A stretch of DNA of 64,000 bases, taken from assembly GCA_963666945.2 (NCBI GenBank), contig CAXXRT010000024.1, forward strand, positions 162,036 through 226,035, read 5' to 3'. The position numbers and the translations under genes were made by a program. Source of the stretch: G963666945 sp963666945 (lineage in GTDB: Bacteria; Bacteroidota; Bacteroidia; Bacteroidales; Marinifilaceae). Shown here piece by piece: positions 26,664-39,200 of this stretch (positions are counted from its first letter, which is position 1; each line of letters starts with the position of its first letter). Under the pieces are notes generated by a model. The model saw nothing but the letters and a program-made list of their open reading frames with translations. It was not told the DNA's origin and ran no database searches.

Positions 26664-27854
26664 ATGAGGAAGTTAAATGTTCTACAAGATACGTTCTTAA
26701 AGAAAGATGGTACTGCATCTATATATATAGTAGTTTCCATACGTGGAAAGAAAACTAAATTCAATACTGGAGTATCTGTCCCACCTAACTCTTTCAATAC
26801 TGAGGACAAAAGAGTCAAAGGGAAATCTCAACGAGCAAAGGATCTTAACCTCATAATTGATGACACTATATCTAAGATTAATGACATATTCGTCCGATAC
26901 CGACTTCAACACAAAGAACTCACGCCAGATCTATTAAGACAGGAATATAAAAACCCTTCTTTATATATAGACTTCTACAAATTTCTTAAGGAAGCAATAC
27001 ATGAGAGAAAAGGAGAAATTGCAAATTCTACGATTAATCAACATCTTGTATTACTTCACAAACTGAAAGAATTCAAAAAAACACTTGCTTTTTCTGAAAT
27101 AAATGTTGACTTGTTAAAGAAATTTCAACGCTACCTAAAAAATAGTTTGGGGAATGATATCAATACGATATATAATAATATGAATAGGTTTCGAACCTAT
27201 ATGAATATCGCAAAAGGCAAAGATCTAATAACAAAAAATCCCTTCGATGATTACTCGCTGACTAAGGCAGCAACAGATAGGATCTATCTGACAGAGAAAG
27301 AACTCAATATTCTACAGACTAGATACGAAGACAATACGTTGAAAGAAAGTTTACACAAAGTACTAAGGCATTTCCTATTTATGTGTTACACTGGAGTAAG
27401 GATATCAGACTTCAGACAATTGAAAAAGGAGGATGTAATTTCTGACATCTTAGTTTTTGTAATGCAAAAATCTAAGAGACATAAAAAAACTCAGGTGAAA
27501 ATACCACTATGTCGGTTTGCCAAACAGCTTATAATAGATGAAGACAGTAAAAACTGTCAGCTCTTTAATCCCATATCTGATCAGAAAATGAATGAGCGAA
27601 TCAAGGACGTGATGAAACTCTGCAATATCAGAAAAGAAGCAACAAACCATTCAGGTCGGCACACATTTGCGACAATATTCCTGGAGAAAACAAACGATCT
27701 CCTGGCATTACAAAAACTCCTTGGCCATAGTAAAATTGAAGACACAATGAAATATGCCCATATCACCGATAAAAGTATCTACAATCAAATGGCAAAATTT
27801 GATAATATGCTATTCAACAAAAAAGAGCCCGTAGGCTCTAATATTAAAATTTAG
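26664..27854 (+). CDS. Tyrosine site-specific integrase of prophage B
   Basis: Catalyses insertion and excision of the prophage at tRNA-Arg(ACG). The 396-residue protein has an N-terminal arm-binding domain (about 1-95), a helical core-binding SAM-like domain (about 100-200) and the catalytic domain. Catalytic residues are visible: Arg246 in GVRISDF, Lys269 region in QKSKRHKK, His329 and Arg332 in HSGRHTF, His355 in LLGHSKIED and the nucleophile Tyr364 in MKYAHI. It is the only plus-strand gene of prophage B. Its last codons contain a hairpin that serves as terminator for the convergent late transcript. Confidence 0.92.
   Translation: MRKLNVLQDTFLKKDGTASIYIVVSIRGKKTKFNTGVSVPPNSFNTEDKRVKGKSQRAKDLNLIIDDTISKINDIFVRYRLQHKELTPDLLRQEYKNPSLYIDFYKFLKEAIHERKGEIANSTINQHLVLLHKLKEFKKTLAFSEINVDLLKKFQRYLKNSLGNDINTIYNNMNRFRTYMNIAKGKDLITKNPFDDYSLTKAATDRIYLTEKELNILQTRYEDNTLKESLHKVLRHFLFMCYTGVRISDFRQLKKEDVISDILVFVMQKSKRHKKTQVKIPLCRFAKQLIIDEDSKNCQLFNPISDQKMNERIKDVMKLCNIRKEATNHSGRHTFATIFLEKTNDLLALQKLLGHSKIEDTMKYAHITDKSIYNQMAKFDNMLFNKKEPVGSNIKI
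27819..27839 (-). terminator. Late transcript terminator of prophage B inside the integrase 3' end
   Basis: On the minus strand AGAGCC-TACG-GGCTCT is followed by a T run. It lies within the last codons of the integrase, so phage late transcription stops before running far into that gene. Confidence 0.7.
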
Positions 27855-27883
27855 GGTTAGAAATTTCTTCAAGTCAAAGATAA

Positions 27884-28354
27884 TTATTTTACGGGAGTTT
27901 CCTTCACCTCTTTAACTTTATCCTTATAAATAACAGGAAATATTGCAGCAAGATCAAGCCCTTGAACTACCCCGATTTTCGATAAAGGTAATTTTGCCTC
28001 AATCTCGAAGCTGGTTTCAATCTCGTATAGCTTTTGTATCTTGTCCTGTGCGTCCTTGAATATACTCATAACTCTTTCCTTGTCCTCTGTGGATACAGTA
28101 AGAAGGAAATCGTTGTGTCTTCCTTGTTCTGCTACAAGAGCGTTCAAAATCTTAAGATCGTTCTCATCGTTGATCTGGTAAGTCTTGATAGTGTTTGTTA
28201 ATTTTTTGTACGCAGCATCTGCGGCTGATTTTACGCAAACTACATCGAAAGTAAAATTTACGTCATCGTAACGTTTCTCACGAAGGATGTTTTCTAACGA
28301 TTTAACTAAGTTTTCTAACTCTAAATTTGTTAATTTGATAATTGTCTTTGCCAT
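27884..28354 (-). CDS. Hypothetical protein after the tail-fibre gene
   Basis: A 156-residue helical, charged protein with no signal peptide or membrane segment. It is the last gene of the prophage B late operon, just after the tail-fibre gene, where fibre-assembly chaperones or small virion proteins are common. The middle reads ALVAEQGRHNDFLLTVSTED and the C-terminus is lysine-rich. I do not recognise a family. It is not similar to the equivalent gene of prophage A (21721-22032). Confidence 0.65.
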   Translation of the reverse strand: MAKTIIKLTNLELENLVKSLENILREKRYDDVNFTFDVVCVKSAADAAYKKLTNTIKTYQINDENDLKILNALVAEQGRHNDFLLTVSTEDKERVMSIFKDAQDKIQKLYEIETSFEIEAKLPLSKIGVVQGLDLAAIFPVIYKDKVKEVKETPVK

Positions 28355-28385
28355 TTCTTTTAGTTTTATTTAAAACATAATTCTA

Positions 28386-31300
28386 TTATCCCAAGTATGA
28401 ATTAACCCCGTTTTTCCTCACTGTAATAAAGTGAGTTGCAGTAGAACGGGTATCTATTCTAACATAGTTGTTTGCATCACGTATGAACTGCATGCCTTCT
28501 GGAGTGATCTCAGAAAAGCAGGTTACTTCCCTGAGGGTACAAGTATTGAAATTAACAGAGCCTACAGAAGTGAAGGATTCAGCACCTGAAGAGAGTACTA
28601 TTTCAACATACAACTTCACTGAAGTTGTTGAAGAAACAGTGAACAACTTCTTAAGATGCGTAGCCGTCTTATCTAAGTTTACTAAAGCTTGTGAACCTGA
28701 AACGTCTGCGGTATTGCTAGTTATAACCTCTGCAATTACAGCAGATGTTGTTGCATTAACTATCTGGACCTTTGCAACAAACTTCCCCCAGGATAGCGAC
28801 ATTGCGGGCAAAGTAAGAGACAAAGAAACTGCAATAGAAGATACATCTAGCTCATATTTTTTACCAGAGTAAAGGGTTAAATTCGCAAGACTTGTCCTGA
28901 ACGTTGCGCCAGTGTAGTCATAATTTCCGTCTAAGTTATAAATCTTAGAAGGAGCAGTTAACTGTTGAGCAACACTCATAACATCTGACAAAGTGCCTGC
29001 ATTAATAAGCATTGTCCTGTCTACATTGCTGATTTCAATTCTCTCCTCGTTTGCGTCAATTTTGAAATTGCCGGAGACGGATTGCATAAGATTGCTGAAG
29101 ATATCCCAACCGCCCATTTTGCCAGTTGTTGCGTTAATAACTCCCTCGATTACTGCGTTCTTCGCGGCCAGATTACCTGCTGCATCTACGTTGAAGTTGC
29201 CATCGCCTAATTGAAAGGTTGCTGCGGTAACGGCACCGAGGGCAGTAATGTGTAACGCATTAATTCTATCTGCTGTTATCGCGTTAGCGTGTAATTTATC
29301 TGCTGTTATTGCACCTGCAGCAATCTTATCTGCTGTTATGCAAGTTGCTGCTAATTTGCTTGTTGTTATGCTGCCTGCTACTATTTTACTTGCATTTAAT
29401 TCTCCTAGTATGTTTGCCATGTTAACCTGAAGGTTCTGGGCAATTACATTTGTTGTTTGTATAGTGTTGTTTGTTATTGTTGTGACCCAAGTATCACTCT
29501 TTGAATCAATTTGTCCTTGTACGTCTTCTGGTGCAGGCGTCCAGTCTGTTGCTTTGTTTCCTTTTTCTAATTGCAATTCCTTAATAGTTGCAACTCCATC
29601 AGAAGTCCATTCTTTTGTTGCATAAATTCGTATACTGTTTATATTTAATGCAGCCGTAAATGAAATAGGAGTATGTGGCTTTGTTTTATCAAAATAACAA
29701 ACGGAATAACTGTTTTCACTTGCATCCAAAGCATAAACCAGTAATCTATTATCTGTCTTATTGTTATTTATTTCACTAAAAGATAAAGTGAATTGCTCTC
29801 CTTGAATAATAGTTTCAGCCAGAGGCATATTAATATAAGAGTTTACATTAATCAATTTACTACCTCTAATTAGGTTTCTACCTCCAATTTGAATATTATT
29901 AATAGCATCCTGACCACCGATAACCTGATTCCAGTCTATTGTCGCAGAAGCATCCATTCTTATACCACCTGTGCCTACGAATAATCCTGATACGTCTATC
30001 ATATTAGCCGTGATTGCCTTAGCTGCAACAAGATCTGTATTGATTACTCCGCCCTTGATCAGAGTGTTGCCGTTGATAGCCTCGTTCATCAATGCGTTGT
30101 AGTTAGCGTAGCCCAGTTTGCTTGCTAACAAATCCTTAGTAGACGTAGCAGAACTATCTGTATATTCCTTAGTTGCTGCATTACCACCAGTTACATTAAT
30201 TTCTCCGCTAACCTTTACATTTTCAAAGTAACCTCCATTTGTATGTATACCATATCCATTTAATTGACCGAATGTAGGACTTAAAATTCCGTCTAATTTT
30301 CCAAGCCGTGCAACAGACTTGCTGTTCATACTGTTATAGATAAGACTTATCTTGATATTATCAAATACACTGTGCTTATTTTCCGATCCACTACTATGGT
30401 CAGCAATCCACCCTTTAATTTCCACTAATGTTTTGTCAGGATTCGGGTGAGCAGAACGCCACAAAGAGTGGTAATTCCCATCTTTTATATGAGAAATAAA
30501 TATCGCAGTTTCTGCAGAACCATCACTATATTTAAATACCACAGTCGTACGAGGGGAAACTGTTCCATCATCTAGATACAATAAGTAACTCCCAGACAAA
30601 TGAACTGTTTCTGGAATTTCTCCTGTTATAGGAAATGTGTAATATTTAGCATCAGAACCACCATTAAGGGTAAATGAATTATTATAAGCATAATCACCAC
30701 CAATACCATCAATGATATCAATATATGGAGAATCATCATCATTAGAAGTAATATATACAGCACCCTGTCTATTAGCATCCAAAACATTCCCTATACGTAC
30801 TAATTCATCTCCTAGTTCAGGTACTCCTGTTCCCGCCTTACTGCCTGTTGCTGCCTTGAAATAACTTCTTGTTGCGTCGTTTAAAATATCTTCAACGATA
30901 AGAGTATAATATTTAATCCCTTTACCTGTCCACTGTTGACATCGCACAATATCTCCTTGGACAAAAGGTTCTGGCATATTCCCTCCATCCGCATCTTGCC
31001 CTATTCGATAGTAACTAGTATTACTTCCATAATCTACTGTATACTTCATTCCATCGCTAAACCAGTAAGACCCGTTTCCACTACGAATTTTATTTATAAT
31101 TAATTCGTAGATGTTCATTGTTTGTCTAACTGTTAGATTATCTAAGGTGAGACTTGCTGTATTATGATCTAACAAATACCCATGGCCACCGAAACCACTT
31201 ACGTATGATTCAGAAGAAAAATTACCGTACAGTGTTAGATTTCTAGCAACAAAATCTACATCAGATCTATTAAGATTATCCTTGTGCCAGTAGTCTGCTG

Positions 31301-33206
31301 CTATACGTCCGCCTAATCTTCCTGCATTATCAGCATAACCTGCTTTAATCTTAAAAATACTTTCTCCAACTTTATATGTAGGATATACTCCTTCTGCAAA
31401 TGTTGTTAGCTCAAAATCATACCAATTACTACCAGACTTGATTTTCCCCATATTGCTATAAGTCAAATCCCAGTTAGCAAGGTGCAGATCCTCCACCAAA
31501 ATACCGCTACCCATAGCCTTCTTAGTCTCCGGATCATACCAAGTCAACCCCTTTAAAGGATTATCCTCACGACCCATTGCTGCTACAAGAGTACCTCCTT
31601 CGTGTCCAAACCTAAAGACAGCATCAGAAGTCACCCCGTAAATTACATTGTCAACTGCATTGGCCTTTAATATACGATCACCAGCAATAGATCCTGCTGC
31701 GATTGCCGAAATTGCTCCCTCCTGTGATTTATAAAATCCTTTGTTGTATATATATGTTCGGCGTGAGTTTCGTATGCTGAACCTTCCTGGAAGATATTTC
31801 CTCCAAGGTAAAGATCTCCATTTAAAAAATGCCGCCCATTTATTGTTACATCACCGTCAAATACATTATTCCCCCAGGAACAAATTATTTGAATCCAATT
31901 TTACATTTAGCGAAGATCTGCAAATGTTTTGTTGTAAAAATTAGCTTCTACCCAATCCTCGTTAACAAATCCGTGTGAGTTAGCATTTGCAGACACATTT
32001 TGCATTAAAGCATTAAGGCTCATTTTGCGCCAGAAATCTTCTGTGGGAAACCGAACAGCAAGACAAAGAGCCTCGTCAAAGCTTGCTGTCGGTAAAGAAG
32101 CGAGTGTATCAGTTAGAGGAGGAATTAACTCATGTGAAAAAAAAAACTCTCCTAAATCGGAAAAATCACGGTTTAGATTCTGATATCTTGTTGCATCAGA
32201 TATTATAAACTCAAAATCAAAAATATTAGGTGTGTCTGGCTTCTTATCGACTGAAGCTCTATTTAAAGAAATTCTCCGAATCTGGCCGTTAATTACATAG
32301 TAGCGCTTAGTACTATTAATAAACTCATCAACTTGCGCCTCCAGTCTTTTGTTCGCGATGTATCCAGTAGATTGTTTATATACAGTTTTGGGGTCATTGT
32401 CATATTCATACTCACCATCTTCCCATTGTCCAGAATAGAACTCAATTGCATTTTTACTAGTCTGTTCCCCGTTAAAAACAATAGATTCCACACCTCCAAG
32501 ACTATTAACAAACAAGAAATAATTGTCAGAACTTTCAGCATTTCTAATAAGATAACGCTGTGTGGTAGCTTATTTTACCGAGATCTATACTTTGAAACCA
32601 TACATCATAACCTTGAACTGTCTTTGCAAACTTTGAATTTATTGTATTAAAATCAACAGGGATACTATATAATTCGTTGTCCACAATATTACCCTGCAAA
32701 ACAACCTCTGAACTGGTACCATCTTCGAAATAAGCTTTACACATAAAACTACCGGTAGTAGCCGCCATATAAGTCAACCACTCTAATTGCTTCGTTGTAA
32801 TTATTTTCTCCTGTGGTTGCCAGGTAAGGAAATTCTTTTTAAAAAACTCAGATGCCAATTCATCCAATTTATCCACGCCCCCTTTTACAGCCCTAAACGA
32901 ACATTCATGTGTAATACCTGTTGTCTCTTCTTTAATAGATACAGTAAAAACATTTTTATAATCAGAATAAGAATGGATTATAATAACCTTGCAGCCGTAT
33001 CAGGAATATTAATGTCAATAAAATCCCTCAATAATTTTAGAAACATCAATATTAAACACATTATTAGAATCAGGAACATAAGTGTCTTCAAAAACAACTA
33101 AATTATTATTCTTTATTGTAAGAATAATAGGATTACTACCATTAATTCTAAAATACTTTAGATTCCCTGTAAAATTCAACGCATCAGGCTGTAGAACAAC
33201 TTCCAT
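28386..33206 (-). pseudogene. Tail-tip/fibre protein of prophage B, interrupted by frameshifts
   Basis: One gene of about 1600 codons seems to start at 33206 (EVVLQPDALNFTG) and end at 28386. The last 1082 codons are open, but the first third is split by shifts near 33017, 32976, 32560, 31915, 31870 and 31735. At each point the protein continues in another frame, for example ...FIQ/TKDF then K-SQEGAISAIAAGS. Several shifts lie in homopolymers (TTTT, GGGGG, AAA). The joined protein has blocks like those of the prophage A tail tip (FGHEGG, DLHLANWD, ITADK repeats). It is either a decayed gene or an intact gene with sequencing indels. Confidence 0.75.
29090..29490 (-). repeat. Tail-fibre segment shared with prophage A (copy 2)
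   Basis: The reverse complement is nearly identical to 20257-20645. Both encode VIAQNLQVNMANILGELNAS followed by the ITADK repeats. Outside this block identity drops quickly, so the shared piece looks like a mobile module exchanged by recombination. Confidence 0.8.
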
Positions 33207-33207
33207 A

Positions 33208-33601
33208 CTACTTATTCTTTTTATTTCCGAAAAGATAGGTTAACATATAAGGGCCAAAATAAAATCCTGCAACCATTATCGCCATCGTAAACAATTCCCC
33301 GGATAATTGGAAAAGGAATTTGGCAGTCTCAATATTAAAGAATACTGTGACTGCCGAGGAAACAAACAACCCTAAATACACATACACAATGGCCCAATGC
33401 CAAATATCGTCTCGTTACACTCCTTACAGAACTTTCTCCAAGAGTATTTTCAACAAACTTACAGACACCGTCCCAGGCTTGTTTAAGATTCTCTGCTTTC
33501 TCTTCTTTAGTAAAAAACAGTTTATCCCCAGCCTCTTTTACTGTGTTAAGAACAAAATCAACGGTATCTTTTTTCTTTTTACTTCCAAATATATTAATCA
33601 T
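33208..33601 (-). pseudogene. Holin-like membrane protein of prophage B, one frameshift
   Basis: Begins at ATG 33601 (INIFGSKKKKD), with a coiled, charged first part. Near 33410 the frame must change; the second part then encodes WHWAIVYVYLGLFVSS and two more hydrophobic stretches and stops at 33208, two bases before the next gene. The whole resembles a 130-residue holin. It neighbours the endolysin gene. The shift could be a real mutation or a sequence error. Confidence 0.6.
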
Positions 33602-34080
33602 ACACACAAGTATAAACACGTTTAATCCACCCGTTTAGAAACACTTTTAATGCAGGACGACGCTCAGCAATATAATTGTAATACTTAATGCGTTCACGTC
33701 TATACTGAATTCCTAAAGTCCTCTGTGCTGCTTTATTAATGCAACTTAAAGTATGCGGCCCCATAATGCCATCTATTGTTGTATTCAATAAAGATTGCAG
33801 AATCTTAACCGCTTTCCCACGACCAGCATTTACAGCAAAATCAAAGAGATGCAGAGCAAGATAATCGTCACGAATCTCTTCACATCTAAGCTTTTCACCA
33901 AAAATCTCTAAAATAGATCTCCTTGGCCATGGCAACAGTTAAATTCTTAATATCAAGATCAGGATAAGATCTCTTACTAATCCCCATATTAGTTTCGCCT
34001 CCTGGATCCGCAGGATGATTAACATATCCGCCCTCATGCGCCAGTATAATCCTTACAGCTTTATTGAATTTTTCTGTCAT
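33594..34080 (-). pseudogene. Endolysin, GH108 lysozyme family, one frameshift
   Basis: The N-terminal part shows the GH108 motif HEGGYVNHPADPGGETNMGI, with the likely catalytic Glu16. The second part (RCEEIRDDYLALHLFDFAVN, then GRGKAVKILQSLL and DGIMGPHTL) has the rest of the family pattern. The two are in different frames, joined near 33907 within YFRDFW...EKLRC, so a one-base change restores a 160-residue lysozyme. It lies between two holin-like genes, forming the lysis cassette of prophage B. Confidence 0.8.
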
Positions 34081-34083
34081 ACC

Positions 34084-34313
34084 TTAACGTTTTTTCCGAG
34101 AATCTTTAATTTTCTGAATGCACCAATCAACAACCTTTTTAGCCAGATAACCGAGCATAGAACCAAAAAACACTGTAGCCATCCAAGATATTGTTTCGCC
34201 CTACTTGGCACTTAGTTATAAGAGCTGTTATTGCTCCAAAGCAAGGTGTAAAAACTCTGTCTGTTAATTGCGGTGTTACTAGTTCCGTTACTTTGCTGAA
34301 AATTGGTTGTCAT
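34084..34313 (-). pseudogene. Small holin-like gene, at least two frameshifts
   Basis: From ATG 34313 the reading frame starts TTNFQQSNGTSN and is broken twice within 130 bases. Joined pieces give ...CFGAITALITK and GETISWMATVFFGSMLGYLA with a basic end (KDSRKKR) that stops at 34084. One or two membrane segments and a positive C-terminus suit a small holin. It starts the lysis cassette, four bases before the lysozyme gene. Confidence 0.5.
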
Positions 34314-34367
34314 TCTTTAATTTTTTATCCAAACATATGACCATAATTCACCGATTTTAAAGGACAA

Positions 34368-36204
34368 TTATTTTTTATACAATGTAATCTCCGTCTTCTT
34401 TACACCATTATTACATACATCCATTCTTATCTTATCAATCAAATAGGCTTTATTATTAAGAATTATTGAATCGAATGATTTTATCTGTATCAATCGCGTA
34501 AGAGGAATTACATAATCAGAAGTATCTTTAATATAATTACTATCAAGAAACTCAATCCATTCTTTATAAACAACATCATAGATATCCCTTGTCCTTAATG
34601 ATAATACCGGATCTGTTCCGTCATTTTTTTTCATAGGCTTAGAATATCCATCTCCAAAATAAGTATACTTATCATAGCTTGAAATTGGAATAAGTATAAG
34701 CAACTTCATATTCCGTTTCAGTATTCTTTCCCCAATAAAACAAGAAATACAGATCCAATTCATTTTCTTGTTTTACATTTCTAATTAAATTTACATCCTG
34801 TCCACTAAGGCTTGATGAGCCCAGGTGTTCCTAATGTAAAGTTCCATTCTCTTATTGTTGTTGTTCCATTCGTGTTATTTGTTGTTGTTTTAGTCCGTTT
34901 TGAATAATTCGATATCATTAATGTTTTTGAAGTAAGTTCTATTTTTTTAATTCCTATCCCTGTATAAACATCATTCATCTCTGCCACTAAAGCTTTATAA
35001 TAGACAGTTCTATCATCTTCATTCACATATGTTTTGTATTCAAAATATTTTCCGATATTTTTAATGTAATATAAAGTATCCTTTTTCCATGGAATTGTTT
35101 CGACCAGAAACCGGATCATATTCCTTGTCATTAATATCTTCCAATTCAACAACAGGCAATCTTTCCATCACCTCCTTACGGATTTTAGCATACTTAGAAA
35201 AATCATCATCATCGTTTTCTTGAGTTAATATGTGCCCATTCTTGGGTTCTTCATACGATATTTCATTTTCCTTTAATCGATTCCATGTTAAATCAATTCC
35301 CCCTGGAGCATTCAATACCGACTTATTAAACTTCAACTACTACCGTTTTGCTAGATTCATTAATATAGAAAGACATACAAAATCTCTTACATACCTCAAT
35401 AAGAAAATCCTTTAATAAAATATGCGGCAACGATTCCCTATATTCTATATTATCAAAATCGGAAACCCTGTTTATTGACAACACGTAAAGATTATTAAGA
35501 TCAGGATACAAATCCATTTCATTCTCCACAATCTTATATCCATTATTTTCAAAGATAGTATCAAACAGATACCTCATATAAAAACACAGAACAATTGTGT
35601 TTTTCAAAGTCTGTTGTTCTGTAACCCCGTCAACAGTCACTTCCTCAGTAATTGTTTCCACCAGCTTATTTGTTGTGACATCATACATATTAATCCTGTC
35701 ACGGATATATCCCTCCCCCTTATCCATATCATAGAACGATGGCATATAAATAGGAGGGGTTACATATTTATATTGAGGGTAACAACCATCCAGAGTATTA
35801 TCAAAGTCATTGATTACAGATGAAACAGATCTCCCCACATTCGACTCAGAACCAAAATCAAAACCATCCATATACACATCTTTAATCTTTCCCCAGAAAT
35901 TGCAGTTTCCGGACTTTAGAAAAATTTCGATACTATTCTTCTTTTCCTTAAATTTCACCGCAACACCATGAAATAAATCGATACCATTAACAGAAAACAC
36001 TGCTGGATACTCTTTCCATTTAGTATCAAACAATCTCCTATTTTTTGCTGAAGCCGGGAGTGTAAAAGGATAGCTAAAATTATCCTCCTGGTGAAACATT
36101 GGGTTCTGAAAATTTATTGCAAGATTCAGATCTTTGGGGAGATCCACAACAATACTTTGTTTCTCTCCCCCAGTATATTCTTTTTCTATAGTAAGTTTAA
36201 CCAT
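34368..36204 (-). pseudogene. Tail protein of prophage B (baseplate type), interrupted by frameshifts
   Basis: A gene of about 610 codons between tape measure and lysis genes. I place the start at 36204 (VKLTIEKEYTGGEKQ) because AGAGG precedes it, though 36240 is also open. The first 290 codons are open (DNFSYPFTLPASAKNRRLFD and so on). Shifts near 35340, 35110, 34815 and 34678 then split the rest, which continues in other frames to 34368. The position after the tape measure suggests a distal-tail or baseplate protein; no enzymatic motif is seen. Confidence 0.65.
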
Positions 36205-36236
36205 TACCTCTAATATTATTTTCCAATAATTTTGAC

Positions 36237-39200
36237 TCATTCATTTTTTTCCTGAATACCATTGTTCCCGTACCAGGAAACATCTGCTTTTATTCCTCTC
36301 TCAAGCAATCCTGTTAATCTCTCAAGTAAAGGATACAACGACTGTATTTCCTTCTCAATTATTGAATTATCAGGAATATTAGTTGAAGATTCATAATCAA
36401 CCGATCTAGACGGATAACGACCTTCAGCAAATTGAGGAACACCTCCTGCAGAAATAGTTCTTATAGCATTATAGATAACAGGATAATCAAATACAAGCTT
36501 TCGGGTAGTTGGTCCATCAACTACCATCTCCGGTTCTTTCTCCGAAAACAATCCAAGAGAAGCATTTTTATAGATACCGGTCTTAGGTTTTCCTACATAG
36601 CCAGACTGATATACTTGTCCATCATCTGCACCTTGTACAAGGTAACGACCTTTAGCGAACTGTTGCGATTTAATAGTAGCAATCTGAATAGCATTAGTTG
36701 CAGCCTGGGCAACAGTAAGACCTGTTTTAATAATTGTGTCAATCAAAGGATTCTTAGACACCGAACCTGCCCAAATTCTCATAATAGCAAGAGCTCCGGA
36801 TGTTATTGCCTGGGCAATAGCCATAGCCTGTTCTTTTTTAGCATATTTACGGCGGATCTTCTCCTTTTTTCTTCTCATTATCACCTGCTGCGGCCAATTC
36901 TTTTTCTTTCATTCTTGAAAAATAATCTGCACCTGCCCCAAATAATTGATTAGCCGCATTAAGAGCCATTTGAGCTATCTGTCCTCGTTGCTTTGAATAT
37001 ATTTTTTTGTGATTTCGGTTTTTTTCCTTTCAAACTCTTCATAAGACAGATACCCGAAATTATAATAAGTCTGTAATTTCTCTATCTCCATATCCATCTG
37101 TTCCTGGGGCGGAGCAATCGAAAATTTATTATTATATGATTCCTCCTCCTCTGTCTCAGCCAATCCTAACGAAGATCTTACACTCTTTTTCTTATTATCA
37201 TCATTACTTTTAGTCTTGTTAGCTCCAGAAAGAATATAACTACCTGTTGAAGAAAGATTTTTAATATCATCAAGAATTTGTTTGTATTCCTGATCCAATT
37301 CTTCACCAAACTCATCATCAAGAATCTTGATAGCCTTCTGAACACTTTCTGCAATCTTTATTTTTTTATCAGCAATAGCACCCTCTAATTGAACCCTTTT
37401 CTCTGCGGTTAATTTTTCATTATCCAGTCTGTGTTGCAAATGAGTCAGTTCCAAGACATCAAGCTTCCCCTCATACTCTTCTTTAGTTATTTCAAGATTT
37501 GCATATTGTTCCTTTAATTCATTGATTTTTGTTTGAAATTCAATATTAACAGGATTATTTACATCCCCATTGTTCTCATTTTTATCCTTGTCTTTATCTT
37601 TATCTTTTTCCTCTTGCTCTTTTATCTCTTTTAATAATTTGACTTTCCTTTCTAAATATTTTTCATCAGCTTTTGCTTTTGACAGTAGATCATTGTAATA
37701 TTTAATACTAGTTTCATTATTTTCTTTTTTAGCTTTAGATACTGCCTTTTCTGCCCCAGCAATATATTTTTTCACGCCGTCTAATTCATCTTTATAATAT
37801 TGCAAAGAGCCTACGTTGTCAATTTCTGAAGAAAGTTTATTAGCTTTCTCAAGTAATTTATTTCTCCTTGATTGATAACCATTAATCTTATTTGTCAGTG
37901 TAGCATATTCCTTTTCTAATTCAATTCTTTCTTCATCAGCTTTCTTCCCTAGTCGATATCTTTCCGACTCCAAATATTGCAATCTATCTTCTATTTCAAT
38001 CCTTCTTTCCTCAGCTTCAGTTGATTTGTTATCATATGCTTTTATTTTTGCCTGGAGTGCAGACAATCGAATCTTTTTATCGTACTGTTCATTAACTTCT
38101 TTTAATCTTCTCAGAATATCTTCATTACTTATTTTTTCTAAATCTAAATTCTTAAGAAAATCAGGATATAGTTTATTGAGTTTTTTTATCAACTTCTTTC
38201 TTAATTCTGTCTTTTCTCCAACCTTAGTAATAACAGAAACCAAACTATTCAGCCCCCTCTTTTGTTTTACTATTTCCTCAGAATAATTTTTTGTTGTCTC
38301 TAATACTTCCTTTTGTCTTTTATTGTAGTTATACAAATAAATAGCTGCTGCAGCTATCCCCGTAGCAATTGCTGTCCATGGATTCTTTAACAACACCTTC
38401 CATAGTTTATTTAAGCTTTCTATTAATTTATTTTGCCAGAAATACTTAAGCTTATCAGCAATTATTGCCCTATTAACTATTATTGTATATGTTCCTATTA
38501 CTCCACATACATATAATAATTCCTTTCCATATTTACTTAAAAAATCAACAGTAGCCATCATTACTTTCACAAACACAGAAAAAGAACTTGTTGCATGAGT
38601 CATTATAGGCTGCAATTTCTCTCCCAACGAAAGCAATATATTATCAAGTTTTTTCTTTGCTTTTTCAAGTTTTGCCGCGGCATTTGTATTTTTAACATTG
38701 AATTCTTCGGTCAAAGAAGTACCCTTTTCGAACTCACTATTTGCCAATGCTTGTTGTTCCCTTAAAGTCTTAGTATTGTTCGCCAACACTCCAAGAACAC
38801 CAATACTTCTTTTCCCTTCAATTCCTAATGTATCAAGCTTATTGGTAAGCGTTGCCATTCCCTCATTGTTTCCATTTAAGCCTTCAAGCATTTTAATAAA
38901 TGCTTCGTTGGCATCTGATTTCAACAATTCAGAAAATGCTTTGGTTGACATTCCTGCCACCTGTGCATATGTCGCCGTATCCTTAAACATATTAGGAACA
39001 ACCTGAGCAAAAACAGTACTAGAGACTTCACTTGTCTGTCCGAGTGAATCAAGAGTAGCACCAAGTCCCATTATATTTTGCATGCTTATATTAGCCAAAG
39101 GAGCAATACCCGCAGTCCTGTTTGCAAATTCAACAATATACCCCTCATTAGCCGTTGACGACGCACCAAGTGCATTAATTGCTGAGCCTGTTTTTAGTAG

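Noticed and set aside
28468..29430. Plus-strand frames opposite the tail fibre of prophage B
   Set aside because: They mirror the ITADK-repeat coding region and appear equally opposite the prophage A copy (20323-20679 minus), as expected for shadows.
32787..33101. Plus-strand frames across the broken tail gene
   Set aside because: They exist because the antisense strand of the tail gene is AT-rich and open; the minus-strand pieces show continuous tail-protein similarity instead.
36432..36953. Plus-strand 173-codon frame over the tape measure end
   Set aside because: Antisense to conserved tape-measure sequence; Ser/Asn/Cys-rich translation with no start signals.
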